Positions 5,930 through 13,454 of a stretch of 15,039 bases of DNA are shown piece by piece. The notes under the pieces were generated by a model, which was given only the letters and a program-made list of their open reading frames with translations, ran no database searches and was not told the DNA's origin. Position numbers and translations under genes: made by a program. Position 1 is the first letter of the stretch. Each line of letters starts with the position of its first letter. The DNA comes from Thiotrichales bacterium (GTDB lineage Bacteria; Pseudomonadota; Gammaproteobacteria; Francisellales; CACEW01), in assembly GCA_947476405.1 (NCBI GenBank), contig CANJQG010000045.1, forward strand, positions 1 through 15,039. The letters run 5' to 3'.

Positions 5930-8568
5930 GCTAAAGCCTCCGAAACCAAGGCGTCCTGCTCTTCTTTAAATACACTGGCATAACCCACCGCCGGTGAGGC
6001 ATACGCTTTGCGTCCAACATAACGGCAAGGCAAGCCCAGCGCTGCAAAATCTTGCGAGACCTTAAACCAGGCACCTTGATTTTCAGGCTCTTCCTGACAC
6101 CAGACCCACTCTTTCACCGCAGTCAAGTCTTTCAGCACCGCTTTGATTTCAAGATCTGGAAAGGGATACATCTGCTCCAAACGAATAATGACAATATCAC
6201 TGATCTTCTTCTCACGACGCTTGATCAATAAATCATAATAAACCTTTCCTTGACAGAAAATAACGCGCCGTACTGTTTTCAAATCCATCACATCGATTTC
6301 GCCAATAACGGGCATAAAATGCCCATCGGCCAGATCATCTAAAGTAGACGTAACCAAGGGATGACGCAACAAGCTTTTAGGCGACATAATCACCAAAGGC
6401 TTACGATAAGGCCTTAAAACCTGACGTCGCAACAAATGATAAATCTGAGCTGGAGTGGTTGGATTACACACCTGCATATTATCATGCGCACAGAGTTGTA
6501 AAAAACGCTCCAGACGCGCAGAAGAATGCTCGGGCCCCATTCCTTCTTGACCATGCGGAAGCAATAAGGTCAGACCACATAAGCGCCCCCATTTTTCTTC
6601 CGCTGCACTCATAAATTGATCGATAATCACTTGCGCGCCATTCACAAAATCGCCAAACTGCGCTTCCCAAATCGTCAAACCATCGGGTGTAGTAGACGCA
6701 TACCCATACTCAAAAGCCAATACGGCTTCTTCTGATAAAAGCGAATTATAAATCGTAAAAGCGGCTTGTTGATCAGACAGATGCTGCAGCGGAATCGTGC
6801 ATTCTCCCGTTTTTTGATCATGTAAAATAGCATGACGATGAGAGAATGTCCCCCTACCCACATCTTCACCGGTTAGACGAACTGCACTCCCTTTTTGCAC
6901 AAGAGAAGCGTAAGCCAAAATTTCAGCATAGCCCCAATTCACAGGCAAAAGACCTGCTGTCATTTTAGCGCGATCTTTGAGCGCCTTATCAACCTGCGCT
7001 TGAACAGAAACAGAGGCAGGAATTTGATCTAATGTTTCAGCCAAACTCAGCAACATTTTTTTATCTAATGTTGTCGTATAATTTACGCGCCAATCTTGCT
7101 TTTGAAAACGCGCCCACTCATTTATCAAACCTTGTTTTTTAGTCAGATTGATGACGGACTTCCCATCATCAAGCGCAGCTTTATAGGCATGCTGAACCTG
7201 TAGCCACTCGGCTTCGGTCAATATCCCTTCCTGAATCAAACGATCCGCATAGACTTTAGCGGGGACAGGCATAGCCTTGATGACTTGATACATCAATGGC
7301 TGCGTGCCAGAGGGTTCATCAGATTCATTATGACCCTGACGACGATAACAGACTAAATCAATAAACACTTCTTTTTTAAACTGCTGACGATAATCGATGG
7401 CCAATTGCGTCACAAACAAGACCGCTTCAGGATCATTGCCATTGACATGAAAAACAGGCACATCAAACATTTTAGCCACATCGGTACAATAGCGTGTCGC
7501 TCGAGCATCGCGCGGATCACTCGTGGTAAAACCCACCTGATTATTGATGACAATATGAATCGAACCGCCATTATCAAACCCCCGCGTTCCACACATATTC
7601 AAGGTTTCATACACGCAGCCCTGACCCGCCACCGCGGCATCACCATGAATTTGAATCGCAAAGACTTCACCCGTATTCTGTTGATATTTATTCAAACGCG
7701 CATGAACAGAGCCTTCGACTACGGGCGAGACAATTTCCAAATGCGACGGATTAAACGCCAAAGCCAGATGCACCTCTCCCGATTTCGTTAATACATCAGA
7801 CGAAAAACCATTATGATATTTGACATCCCCCGCTAATAACGAATCATCATGATGCCCTTCGAATTCAGCAAACAAGTCTTTAGGGGCCTTACCCAGAATA
7901 TTCACCAAGACATTCAAACGTCCGCGATGCGCCATCCCAATTGCAATCTCACGCACGCCTTTTTCACTCGCACGCTCAATGAGAGCAGACATCATTGGAA
8001 TCAATGCATCGCCGCCCTCCAGAGAAAAGCGTTTTTGGCCGACATATTTAATGCCTAAATACTTTTCCAAGCCATCTGCCGCCGCTAATCGCTCTAACAA
8101 AAATTGCTTCTGCTCAAGAGACAATGCTTTACGGGGTGCTTCAATGCGCTCCCGAAGCCATTCCCGACGGGCATCGTCTTCAATATGCATGAACTCATAG
8201 CCAATTTTATCCGCATACATCGCTTTGAATTTTACCAAATTTTCATCGAGACCCAAATCCGTGGCTTGTGGCAACTTGAGTAAATTAAGGGGATCAATCT
8301 TTGCCAGCAGATGTCCTTTTTGACGATATGCATCCTCTGCACAGGAGCTAGACGCCGCCACGGAAAATTGCGGATGCTTTGCCAAATCCACAAAAGCCTG
8401 CTGCACATCAGAATGCTTCAGATCTGACTGAACAGGCCCCAACGCGGCAAAATACGCCTGCCATTTGGCATCAACCGCAGTGGGATCATCCAGATACACC
8501 TCATACAGCATGTCCAAATAAGTCGCGTTTTCACCTTCTAATTCTGATGTTTTCCAATATCCTTGCAT
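5926..8568 (-). CDS. sucA: 2-oxoglutarate dehydrogenase E1 component
   Basis: SucA is the thiamine-diphosphate-dependent E1 that decarboxylates 2-oxoglutarate and transfers the succinyl group to the lipoyl arm of SucB. Blocks identical or near-identical to E. coli SucA include KRFSLEGGDALIPM, MAHRGRLNVLVN, FNPSHLEIVSPVV, IHGDAAVAGQG, INNQVGFTTSDP, CYRRQGHNESDEPS, GEDVGRGTFSHRHA, IWEAQFGDF and WCQEEPENQGAW. The frame is open up to 8637, but I place the start at 8568: AAGGA lies eight bases before this ATG, the protein then begins MQGYWK as the family does, and the promoter lies between the two. That gives 880 residues against 933 in E. coli; most of the shortfall is in the first 150 residues. 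sucB does not follow, and no terminator separates it from the convergent plus-strand genes. Confidence 0.96.
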   Translation of the reverse strand: MQGYWKTSELEGENATYLDMLYEVYLDDPTAVDAKWQAYFAALGPVQSDLKHSDVQQAFVDLAKHPQFSVAASSSCAEDAYRQKGHLLAKIDPLNLLKLPQATDLGLDENLVKFKAMYADKIGYEFMHIEDDARREWLRERIEAPRKALSLEQKQFLLERLAAADGLEKYLGIKYVGQKRFSLEGGDALIPMMSALIERASEKGVREIAIGMAHRGRLNVLVNILGKAPKDLFAEFEGHHDDSLLAGDVKYHNGFSSDVLTKSGEVHLALAFNPSHLEIVSPVVEGSVHARLNKYQQNTGEVFAIQIHGDAAVAGQGCVYETLNMCGTRGFDNGGSIHIVINNQVGFTTSDPRDARATRYCTDVAKMFDVPVFHVNGNDPEAVLFVTQLAIDYRQQFKKEVFIDLVCYRRQGHNESDEPSGTQPLMYQVIKAMPVPAKVYADRLIQEGILTEAEWLQVQHAYKAALDDGKSVINLTKKQGLINEWARFQKQDWRVNYTTTLDKKMLLSLAETLDQIPASVSVQAQVDKALKDRAKMTAGLLPVNWGYAEILAYASLVQKGSAVRLTGEDVGRGTFSHRHAILHDQKTGECTIPLQHLSDQQAAFTIYNSLLSEEAVLAFEYGYASTTPDGLTIWEAQFGDFVNGAQVIIDQFMSAAEEKWGRLCGLTLLLPHGQEGMGPEHSSARLERFLQLCAHDNMQVCNPTTPAQIYHLLRRQVLRPYRKPLVIMSPKSLLRHPLVTSTLDDLADGHFMPVIGEIDVMDLKTVRRVIFCQGKVYYDLLIKRREKKISDIVIIRLEQMYPFPDLEIKAVLKDLTAVKEWVWCQEEPENQGAWFKVSQDFAALGLPCRYVGRKAYASPAVGYASVFKEEQDALVSEALA

Positions 8569-8588
8569 CGGGTCATTCCTTCTCTCAT

Positions 8589-8628
8589 TGCGTGCACGCA
8601 TTATATCACGATGTTGTTTCAATGCAAA
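8589..8628 (-). promoter_or_regulatory. sucA promoter and start-site palindrome
   Basis: On the minus strand a TATAAT -10 (8600-8605) has the extended TG (8607-8608) and, 17 bases upstream, a -35-like TTTGCA (8623-8628). The predicted start of transcription falls in a perfect 12-base palindrome, TGCGTGCACGCA (8589-8600), which touches the -10. This is a suitable place for a repressor. The leader to the ATG at 8568 is about 25 bases. Confidence 0.6.
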
Positions 8629-8660
8629 AAGGGACATTACATGATCAGGATTTTTAAGCC

Positions 8661-8699
8661 AAAAAAAAGCCTGCTGAAATTTTCATCCAGCAGGCTTTT
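8661..8699 (-). terminator. Intrinsic terminator after sdhB
   Basis: AAAAGCCTGCTG (8665-8676) and CAGCAGGCTTTT (8688-8699) form a 12-base-pair stem with an 11-base loop. Read on the minus strand it is followed by a run of eight T, so it ends the sdhCDAB transcript about 50 bases after the sdhB stop codon. It separates sdhB from sucA. Confidence 0.9.
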
Positions 8700-8749
8700 A
8701 AAAATAAAACTTAAACAATTACATAGAGCAGCTGCGATTCAATCCCAAG

Positions 8750-9475
8750 CTAAACAGCGCGCTTGAGCATCATTGAACGGAGTTTACCGATGGCCTTGGT
8801 TGGATTCAAACTCTTGGGACAAACATCGACACAGTTCATGATGCCACGACAACGAAAGACGCTGAATGGATCTTCTAAATCAGTGAGACGCTGATCCGTG
8901 GCTTGATCTCGACTATCGGCGATAAAACGATAGGCTTGCAAGAGACCGGCTGGGCCGATAAATTTGTCGGGATTCCACCAGAAGGAAGGGCAGCTCGTGG
9001 TACAACAGGCACAAAGAATACACTCGTACAGGCCATCTAATTTCGCACGATCTTCTGGAGATTGCAGGCGTTCTTTGGCCGGCGCAGGCTCTTCTCCAGG
9101 CTGAAGATAAGGCTTCACACGCTCATAATTTTTATAAAACTGAGTCATATCCACGATCAGATCACGCACCACAGGCAAGCCAGGCAGCGGACGCAAAGTC
9201 ACTTTTTTGCCTAAAGTGGAGAGCTGGGTAATGCAGGCCAGGCGGTTTTTGCCATTGACATTCATGCCATCCGAACCGCATACCCCTTCTGCACAAGAAC
9301 GACGCAAGGCAATGGTAGGATCTTGTTCTTTCAATTTTTCGATGGCTGCGAGCAACATCATGCCTGTATCCGCAGGAACTTCTAAGGTATACTGCTGCAT
9401 TTTAGGCTTCGCATCCGTTTCAGGATTATAACGATAAATCTCAAACTCATATAAATCGGTTTTGTAATCAGCCAT
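8750..9475 (-). CDS. sdhB: Succinate dehydrogenase iron-sulfur subunit
   Basis: SdhB carries electrons from the SdhA flavin to quinone at the membrane. All ligands of the three clusters are visible in its 241 residues: [2Fe-2S] by Cys61, Cys66, Asp69 and Cys81 (CAEGVCGSDG with the usual Asp), [4Fe-4S] by Cys152, Cys155, Cys158 and Cys219, and [3Fe-4S] by Cys162, Cys209 and Cys215. The SCPSFWWNPDKFIGPAGLL segment is near-universal in gammaproteobacteria. It starts one base after the sdhA stop codon, with GAGGA nine bases before its ATG, and is the last gene of the operon before the terminator. Confidence 0.97.
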   Translation of the reverse strand: MADYKTDLYEFEIYRYNPETDAKPKMQQYTLEVPADTGMMLLAAIEKLKEQDPTIALRRSCAEGVCGSDGMNVNGKNRLACITQLSTLGKKVTLRPLPGLPVVRDLIVDMTQFYKNYERVKPYLQPGEEPAPAKERLQSPEDRAKLDGLYECILCACCTTSCPSFWWNPDKFIGPAGLLQAYRFIADSRDQATDQRLTDLEDPFSVFRCRGIMNCVDVCPKSLNPTKAIGKLRSMMLKRAV

Positions 9476-9476
9476 T

Positions 9477-11249
9477 TTAGTACGTCCTCAATTTAGGTTT
9501 CAAGCTATCGATGTGATGCGGCTTCATGTTTACTTCACGCGTTCCGACTTGATCGTTTTCCATAAAATACAAGGTGTGTTTCAGCCAATTTTCATCATCA
9601 CGCTCAGTAAAATCTGCACGACTATGGGCACCGCGGCTTTCAGTTCGATTCATCGCGGCCACAGCGGTTGCCATGGCGATCGCCATGAGATTATCCATTT
9701 CTAGTGCTTCGATACGCATGGTGTTAAATATTTTACTTTTATCTGATAAAACAGCATGATTTAAACGCTCACGCAAGGCTTTTAATTTCAGCAAACCCGA
9801 TTCCATTGCTTTCGCTTCGCGGAAGACACCAAAATCAGTCTGCATGACTTTTTTCATCTCAGCACGAATGACCTGGAAACTCTCGCCTTCCGTTGAGGTT
9901 TCCCAACGATTCAAGCGCGCTTCTGCCGCCACTATATCTTCTTCCAAATAATCAAATAAAGGCAACTTACCTTCGTTAAAATTGTTTTCAATAAAAATGC
10001 CCGCTGCACGGCCAAACACCACTAAATCGAGCAGGGAATTGCTCCCCAATCGGTTTGCGCCATGCACTGAAACAGAAGCACATTCACCCACCGCAAAAAG
10101 ACCCGGCACGATATAATCTTTTCCTTTCTCATCTTGATTAATGACCTGACCATGAATATTCGTCGGCAGACCGCCCATCATATAATGACAAGTCGGAACA
10201 ACAGGAATCGGCTTTTTAGTCGGGTCGACATGACAGAAGGTCATTGCCAATTCACGAATACCCGGCAGACGTTCAGAAATCAAAGCTTCACCCAAATGGG
10301 TCAGATCAAGCTCAACATAATCAACGCCCCCTTTCGAAAACCCACGCCCTTCTCGAATTTCAACCATACAAGCACGTGAAACCACATCGCGCGATGCTAA
10401 ATCTTTGGCATTCGGCGCATAACGCTCCATAAAGCGCTCACCATCTTTATTGCGCAAAATCCCGCCTTCACCGCGACAGCCTTCTGTCACCAGAACGCCT
10501 GCGCCCGCAATTCCCGTCGGATGAAACTGCCAGAATTCAATATCCTGAACCGGCACACCTGCACGCAACCCCATGCCCACGCCATCGCCTGTATTGATAT
10601 ACGCATTGGTCGTGGATTCAAAAATGCGTCCCGCGCCACCTGTAGCCAAAACTGTGGCACGCGCATGGAAAAATGCAATTTCGCTGGTTTCCATGCACAT
10701 CGCCATCACACCCGCCACTTCACCTTTTTTATTTTTAACTAAATCCAGGGCATACCATTCTGTAAAAAAAGTCGTTTCATGTTTTAAATTATTTTGGTAC
10801 AAGGTATGTAAAAGCGCATGTCCTGTCCGATCGGATGCCGCACACGTCCGCTCCGCAATTTTACCCACATCATATTCACGTGACATGCCCCCAAAGGCAC
10901 GTTGATAAATTTTACCATCTTTTTGGCGTGAAAAAGGCATGCCCATATGTTCCAATTCATAGACCACTTGCGGTGCAATTTCGCACATATACTCAACACA
11001 ATCTTGATCCGCAATATAGTCAGACCCTTTGACGGTATCATACATATGCCAACGCCAATCATCCGGATGCGCATTGCCCAAAGACGCGGCCATACCACCT
11101 TGTGCAGACACGGTATGCGAACGCGTAGGGAAAACTTTAGTGATGACGGCTGTTTTCAAACCCGATTGAGCCAACTGCAAGGCCGCACGTAACCCTGCGC
11201 CTCCCGCTCCAATAATAATGGTATCAAATTCATATTTCGCAATTGTCAT
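9477..11249 (-). CDS. sdhA: Succinate dehydrogenase flavoprotein subunit
   Basis: SdhA oxidises succinate to fumarate with covalently bound FAD. The 590 residues match the family length. Visible marks are the FAD-binding GAGGAG at 14-19, the FAD-linking His45 in TRSHTVSAQGG, QFHPTGI, TEGCRGEGGILRN with the active-site arginine region, CHYMMGGLPTN (substrate-binding His), and GANRLGSNSLLDLVVFG. It starts two bases after the sdhD stop codon and ends one base before sdhB, so expression is coupled with both. Nothing is missing or unusual. Confidence 0.97.
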   Translation of the reverse strand: MTIAKYEFDTIIIGAGGAGLRAALQLAQSGLKTAVITKVFPTRSHTVSAQGGMAASLGNAHPDDWRWHMYDTVKGSDYIADQDCVEYMCEIAPQVVYELEHMGMPFSRQKDGKIYQRAFGGMSREYDVGKIAERTCAASDRTGHALLHTLYQNNLKHETTFFTEWYALDLVKNKKGEVAGVMAMCMETSEIAFFHARATVLATGGAGRIFESTTNAYINTGDGVGMGLRAGVPVQDIEFWQFHPTGIAGAGVLVTEGCRGEGGILRNKDGERFMERYAPNAKDLASRDVVSRACMVEIREGRGFSKGGVDYVELDLTHLGEALISERLPGIRELAMTFCHVDPTKKPIPVVPTCHYMMGGLPTNIHGQVINQDEKGKDYIVPGLFAVGECASVSVHGANRLGSNSLLDLVVFGRAAGIFIENNFNEGKLPLFDYLEEDIVAAEARLNRWETSTEGESFQVIRAEMKKVMQTDFGVFREAKAMESGLLKLKALRERLNHAVLSDKSKIFNTMRIEALEMDNLMAIAMATAVAAMNRTESRGAHSRADFTERDDENWLKHTLYFMENDQVGTREVNMKPHHIDSLKPKLRTY

Positions 11250-11251
11250 GA

Positions 11252-11596
11252 TTAACCCCAGAGAATTTCAATAGCCCAAACAAAATACACCACAAACGCA
11301 AGGATCATCAGCGTGATCAGCGTCAGGCGCGCATATGCACAGGTGACATAATCGGTCAGCACCGTCCAGATCCCGACCCAAGCATGCGCAATCAGCGACA
11401 ACAAAGCCAGCACGGTCACCGCTTTAATAATCGTATGATGAAACAGCGCATACCAGGCTGCAAAGGAAATCGGATGATGCCCGACAATATAGCTCACCAA
11501 AAAAATGAAATAAAACAATAAAACATACGCCGACACGCGTTGCACATACCAGTCTTTCAGCCCATTACGAGACAATGATGTCATTTGATTTAACAT
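11252..11596 (-). CDS. sdhD: Succinate dehydrogenase membrane anchor SdhD
   Basis: The second membrane anchor of complex II, with three helices. From the ATG at 11596 it has 114 residues and its key residues carry the same numbers as in E. coli: haem ligand His71 in HAWVGIW, and quinone-site Asp82 and Tyr83 in LTDYV. The SRNGLKDWYVQRVSAYVL start is typical. A GTG at 11605 would add three codons, but it directly abuts the AGGAG ribosome binding site, which is about ten bases from the ATG at 11596; an ATG at 11584 is another option. It overlaps the end of sdhC. Confidence 0.93.
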   Translation of the reverse strand: MLNQMTSLSRNGLKDWYVQRVSAYVLLFYFIFLVSYIVGHHPISFAAWYALFHHTIIKAVTVLALLSLIAHAWVGIWTVLTDYVTCAYARLTLITLMILAFVVYFVWAIEILWG

Positions 11597-11973
11597 ACGA
11601 TCCACGCTCCTATACCTACAACACCGATCATCCCGAGAATGATGACTACAATACTTGCAATCCGCCCTGAGACTTTTTCTTCAAAATAACCCACATCCAT
11701 CAGCAGATGTTTAACGCCCGCAATGACATGATAGTATAACGCAGACAAAACCACCCAGGTAAAAAACATCACGATGGGTGAACCAAAATAATCTTTCACC
11801 ATCAAAAAATTAGCCTGAGAACTCAAAGATAAATGCAAAGTCCATAAAATAAAGGGTATGAACAAAAACAAAATCACACCCGATAAACGATGCAAAATCG
11901 AAACCAATGCATTAATCGGAAACCGATACTTCATGAGGGATAAAACCCCAATATTACGCGGACCTTTTGCCAT
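11590..11973 (-). CDS. sdhC: Succinate dehydrogenase cytochrome b556 SdhC
   Basis: The first membrane anchor of complex II, binding haem b and quinone with SdhD. It shows NIGVLSLMKYRFP, the quinone-site ISILHR-type motif SILHRLSG (Ser25, Arg29), and YHVIAGVKHLLMDVGY with the likely haem ligand His82. Three hydrophobic helices follow the basic N-terminus. I chose the ATG at 11973 (127 residues): AAGGAG precedes it by nine bases and the family begins there. A GTG at 11994 is in frame, but it lies upstream of that ribosome binding site. It is the first gene of the operon. Confidence 0.93.
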   Translation of the reverse strand: MAKGPRNIGVLSLMKYRFPINALVSILHRLSGVILFLFIPFILWTLHLSLSSQANFLMVKDYFGSPIVMFFTWVVLSALYYHVIAGVKHLLMDVGYFEEKVSGRIASIVVIILGMIGVVGIGAWIVC

Positions 11974-12008
11974 GCGGACGCACTCCTTGTTCACCTATAT
12001 TCCCCTGA

Positions 12009-12038
12009 AGTATAGCACAAAGGATTTTGTGTCGGCAA
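12009..12038 (-). promoter_or_regulatory. sdhCDAB promoter with spacer palindrome
   Basis: On the minus strand TTGCCG (12033-12038), an 18-base spacer and TATACT (12009-12014) preceded by TGC make an extended -10 promoter. The spacer is filled by an inverted repeat, CACAAA-N4-TTTGTG (12016-12031). A factor bound there would cover the promoter, so this is a candidate operator. The start of transcription should be near 12002, about 30 bases before sdhC. Confidence 0.55.
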
Positions 12039-12092
12039 TTACCATCTTTACAATACGGGCGGATCTCCATCCATTCGCCCTCACCCACTGAC

Positions 12093-13454
12093 CTATTTCG
12101 GAGGAACCAAATATTTTGAAATGACAGCGGGCATGAGACCATTAGCCGAGCCTTGCGCAATGCCTTTTCCATCATAGACGCTGGAATCCGCCTGTTGCAG
12201 AAAATTGAAAGGAACCTCCCCCTGATTATGACGATTTGCATGCCATAATGCCCAACCCACAAAACCGCCTCCTGCAGCATTTTTATCATCGTAGGCATGG
12301 GTATCCACATATTGGAGCATCCAAATAATATCCTGACGACAATCTTGATTAGGCGAGCCATCGGCCAAAGTATCCGCCCCTCCAAACTCCGTCAGAAAAA
12401 CCGGCATCTTATTTTGCTTCATCCATGCACCAAAAATATCCGTTCCCGCGCCATCTAAAACGCCAACATCTTCCTCAAAAGACAAATAATTACTATAGTG
12501 ATTACAAGCTTGGTTTCGCCCATTATAACTCCAATCGAAAAATTGCTGAACCTCTATAACAATCTTTGAGACATCTAATTTCTGAGCCTTCAGTGCATCC
12601 AAAGTAAATATTTTCGAATTTCCTGTTATAGGGGACATCCAAGTCCGCAAAGAATCAAATCCATTTCCACTCAAAATAATGATATTTTTTGGCGCAACCG
12701 CTTGAATTGCTTTTGCTGCAGCCACTTCCGCTGTAAAAAGTGCTGCCGTAGAAAGCGATTGCGCAGGCGAATAATCGAAAGGCTGATTCATCACACCCAA
12801 CATCAATTGTGTCGGGTAACGCTCCGCGAGATCTGCAATGCGGACAACACCATCAATACCCGGAATAATCAATTGCGCTGTCAAAATTAAAGTCCAGAGA
12901 TGCGACAATTGATCAGGCGTTAAAATCACACAGTGCTGATTTACAGGATCCATGACATCGCCAACTGGACCCGTACCGCCCGCATTGGCGCAAAATCGCA
13001 TACTATTATGAAGGTCCAGCTCCACAGTCAAGCCACTCGCCAGATATTTTTGCAGGGTATCATAGACTGCACCCAAATAGACCTCATTCACTAAATTCGC
13101 CTTGTCATCAGGATTTGGCAGAATAAACTCAGCCCGAATAGGCAGGCGAATAAAATTCATTCCCTGCGCTACAAAATAACGCGCATCGGGAAGATCAGGA
13201 CGTTGCAGAATCGCCGACTCAAAGGTTCCAGGATATTCCAAGCCTGACAAAGTCACGCCCCGATAAAAAGGGGCCTGGCCATAATCTGTCACTGCGGGAA
13301 TCATGACAGGCTTTCGCACATTAGGCCCGGCAGAATAAACCTCCGTTACAGATTGATACGTTGATTTCGCAGAAACAGAAACCTGGTTTTCAGCATTTAA
13401 ATGATGCAAGAAAAAACAGGCCCATACAATGCATCCGAGTTGCTTTTTTTTCAT
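12093..13454 (-). CDS. Secreted GH5-like protein, degenerate active site
   Basis: The 453 residues start with a Sec signal peptide (MKKK, hydrophobic core, cleavage likely after LNA at 21), so the protein is exported. The rest follows the GH5 (cellulase, subfamily 5-like) TIM barrel: YRGVTLSGLEYPGTF, FVAQGMNFIRLPI (Arg103), VELDLHN (His149), GVMNQP (Asn223), VIEVQQFFD (301-306), FLTEFGG (Glu356, nucleophile position) and GFVGWALW. Cys residues in NQACNH and NQDCRQD sit where GH5_5 enzymes have a disulfide. Three of the eight invariant residues are changed: acid/base Glu is Gln224 (NEP to NQP), and the His and Tyr of EVHQY are Gln303 and Phe305. It may therefore be a glycan-binding or inactive relative rather than a hydrolase. 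Its ATG overlaps the thiolase stop (TAATG), with GAGAGGA as ribosome binding site. Confidence 0.85.
   Translation of the reverse strand: MKKKQLGCIVWACFFLHHLNAENQVSVSAKSTYQSVTEVYSAGPNVRKPVMIPAVTDYGQAPFYRGVTLSGLEYPGTFESAILQRPDLPDARYFVAQGMNFIRLPIRAEFILPNPDDKANLVNEVYLGAVYDTLQKYLASGLTVELDLHNSMRFCANAGGTGPVGDVMDPVNQHCVILTPDQLSHLWTLILTAQLIIPGIDGVVRIADLAERYPTQLMLGVMNQPFDYSPAQSLSTAALFTAEVAAAKAIQAVAPKNIIILSGNGFDSLRTWMSPITGNSKIFTLDALKAQKLDVSKIVIEVQQFFDWSYNGRNQACNHYSNYLSFEEDVGVLDGAGTDIFGAWMKQNKMPVFLTEFGGADTLADGSPNQDCRQDIIWMLQYVDTHAYDDKNAAGGGFVGWALWHANRHNQGEVPFNFLQQADSSVYDGKGIAQGSANGLMPAVISKYLVPPK

Noticed and set aside
7405..7791. 128-residue plus-strand open frame inside sucA
   Set aside because: It is antisense to a strongly conserved part of sucA and has no family pattern; a shadow of the real gene.
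8569..8637. Longer sucA start adding 23 residues
   Set aside because: The added residues (MSLFALKQH...) do not resemble the SucA N-terminus, the stretch contains the likely promoter and start palindrome, and the ATG at 8568 has a much better ribosome binding site.
10573..10905. 110-residue plus-strand open frame antisense to sdhA
   Set aside because: Its sequence is the complement of conserved SdhA motifs and it has no supporting signals.
12040..12075. GGGCG...CGCCC inverted repeat between the GH5-like gene and sdhC as a terminator
   Set aside because: The stem is only five base pairs with a long loop and no T-run follows; too weak to call.
11954..12385. 143-residue minus-strand open frame over the GH5-like 3' end and the sdhC leader
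   Set aside because: It overlaps the GH5-like gene in another frame, crosses the sdhC promoter and has an unnatural composition rich in Met and Arg.
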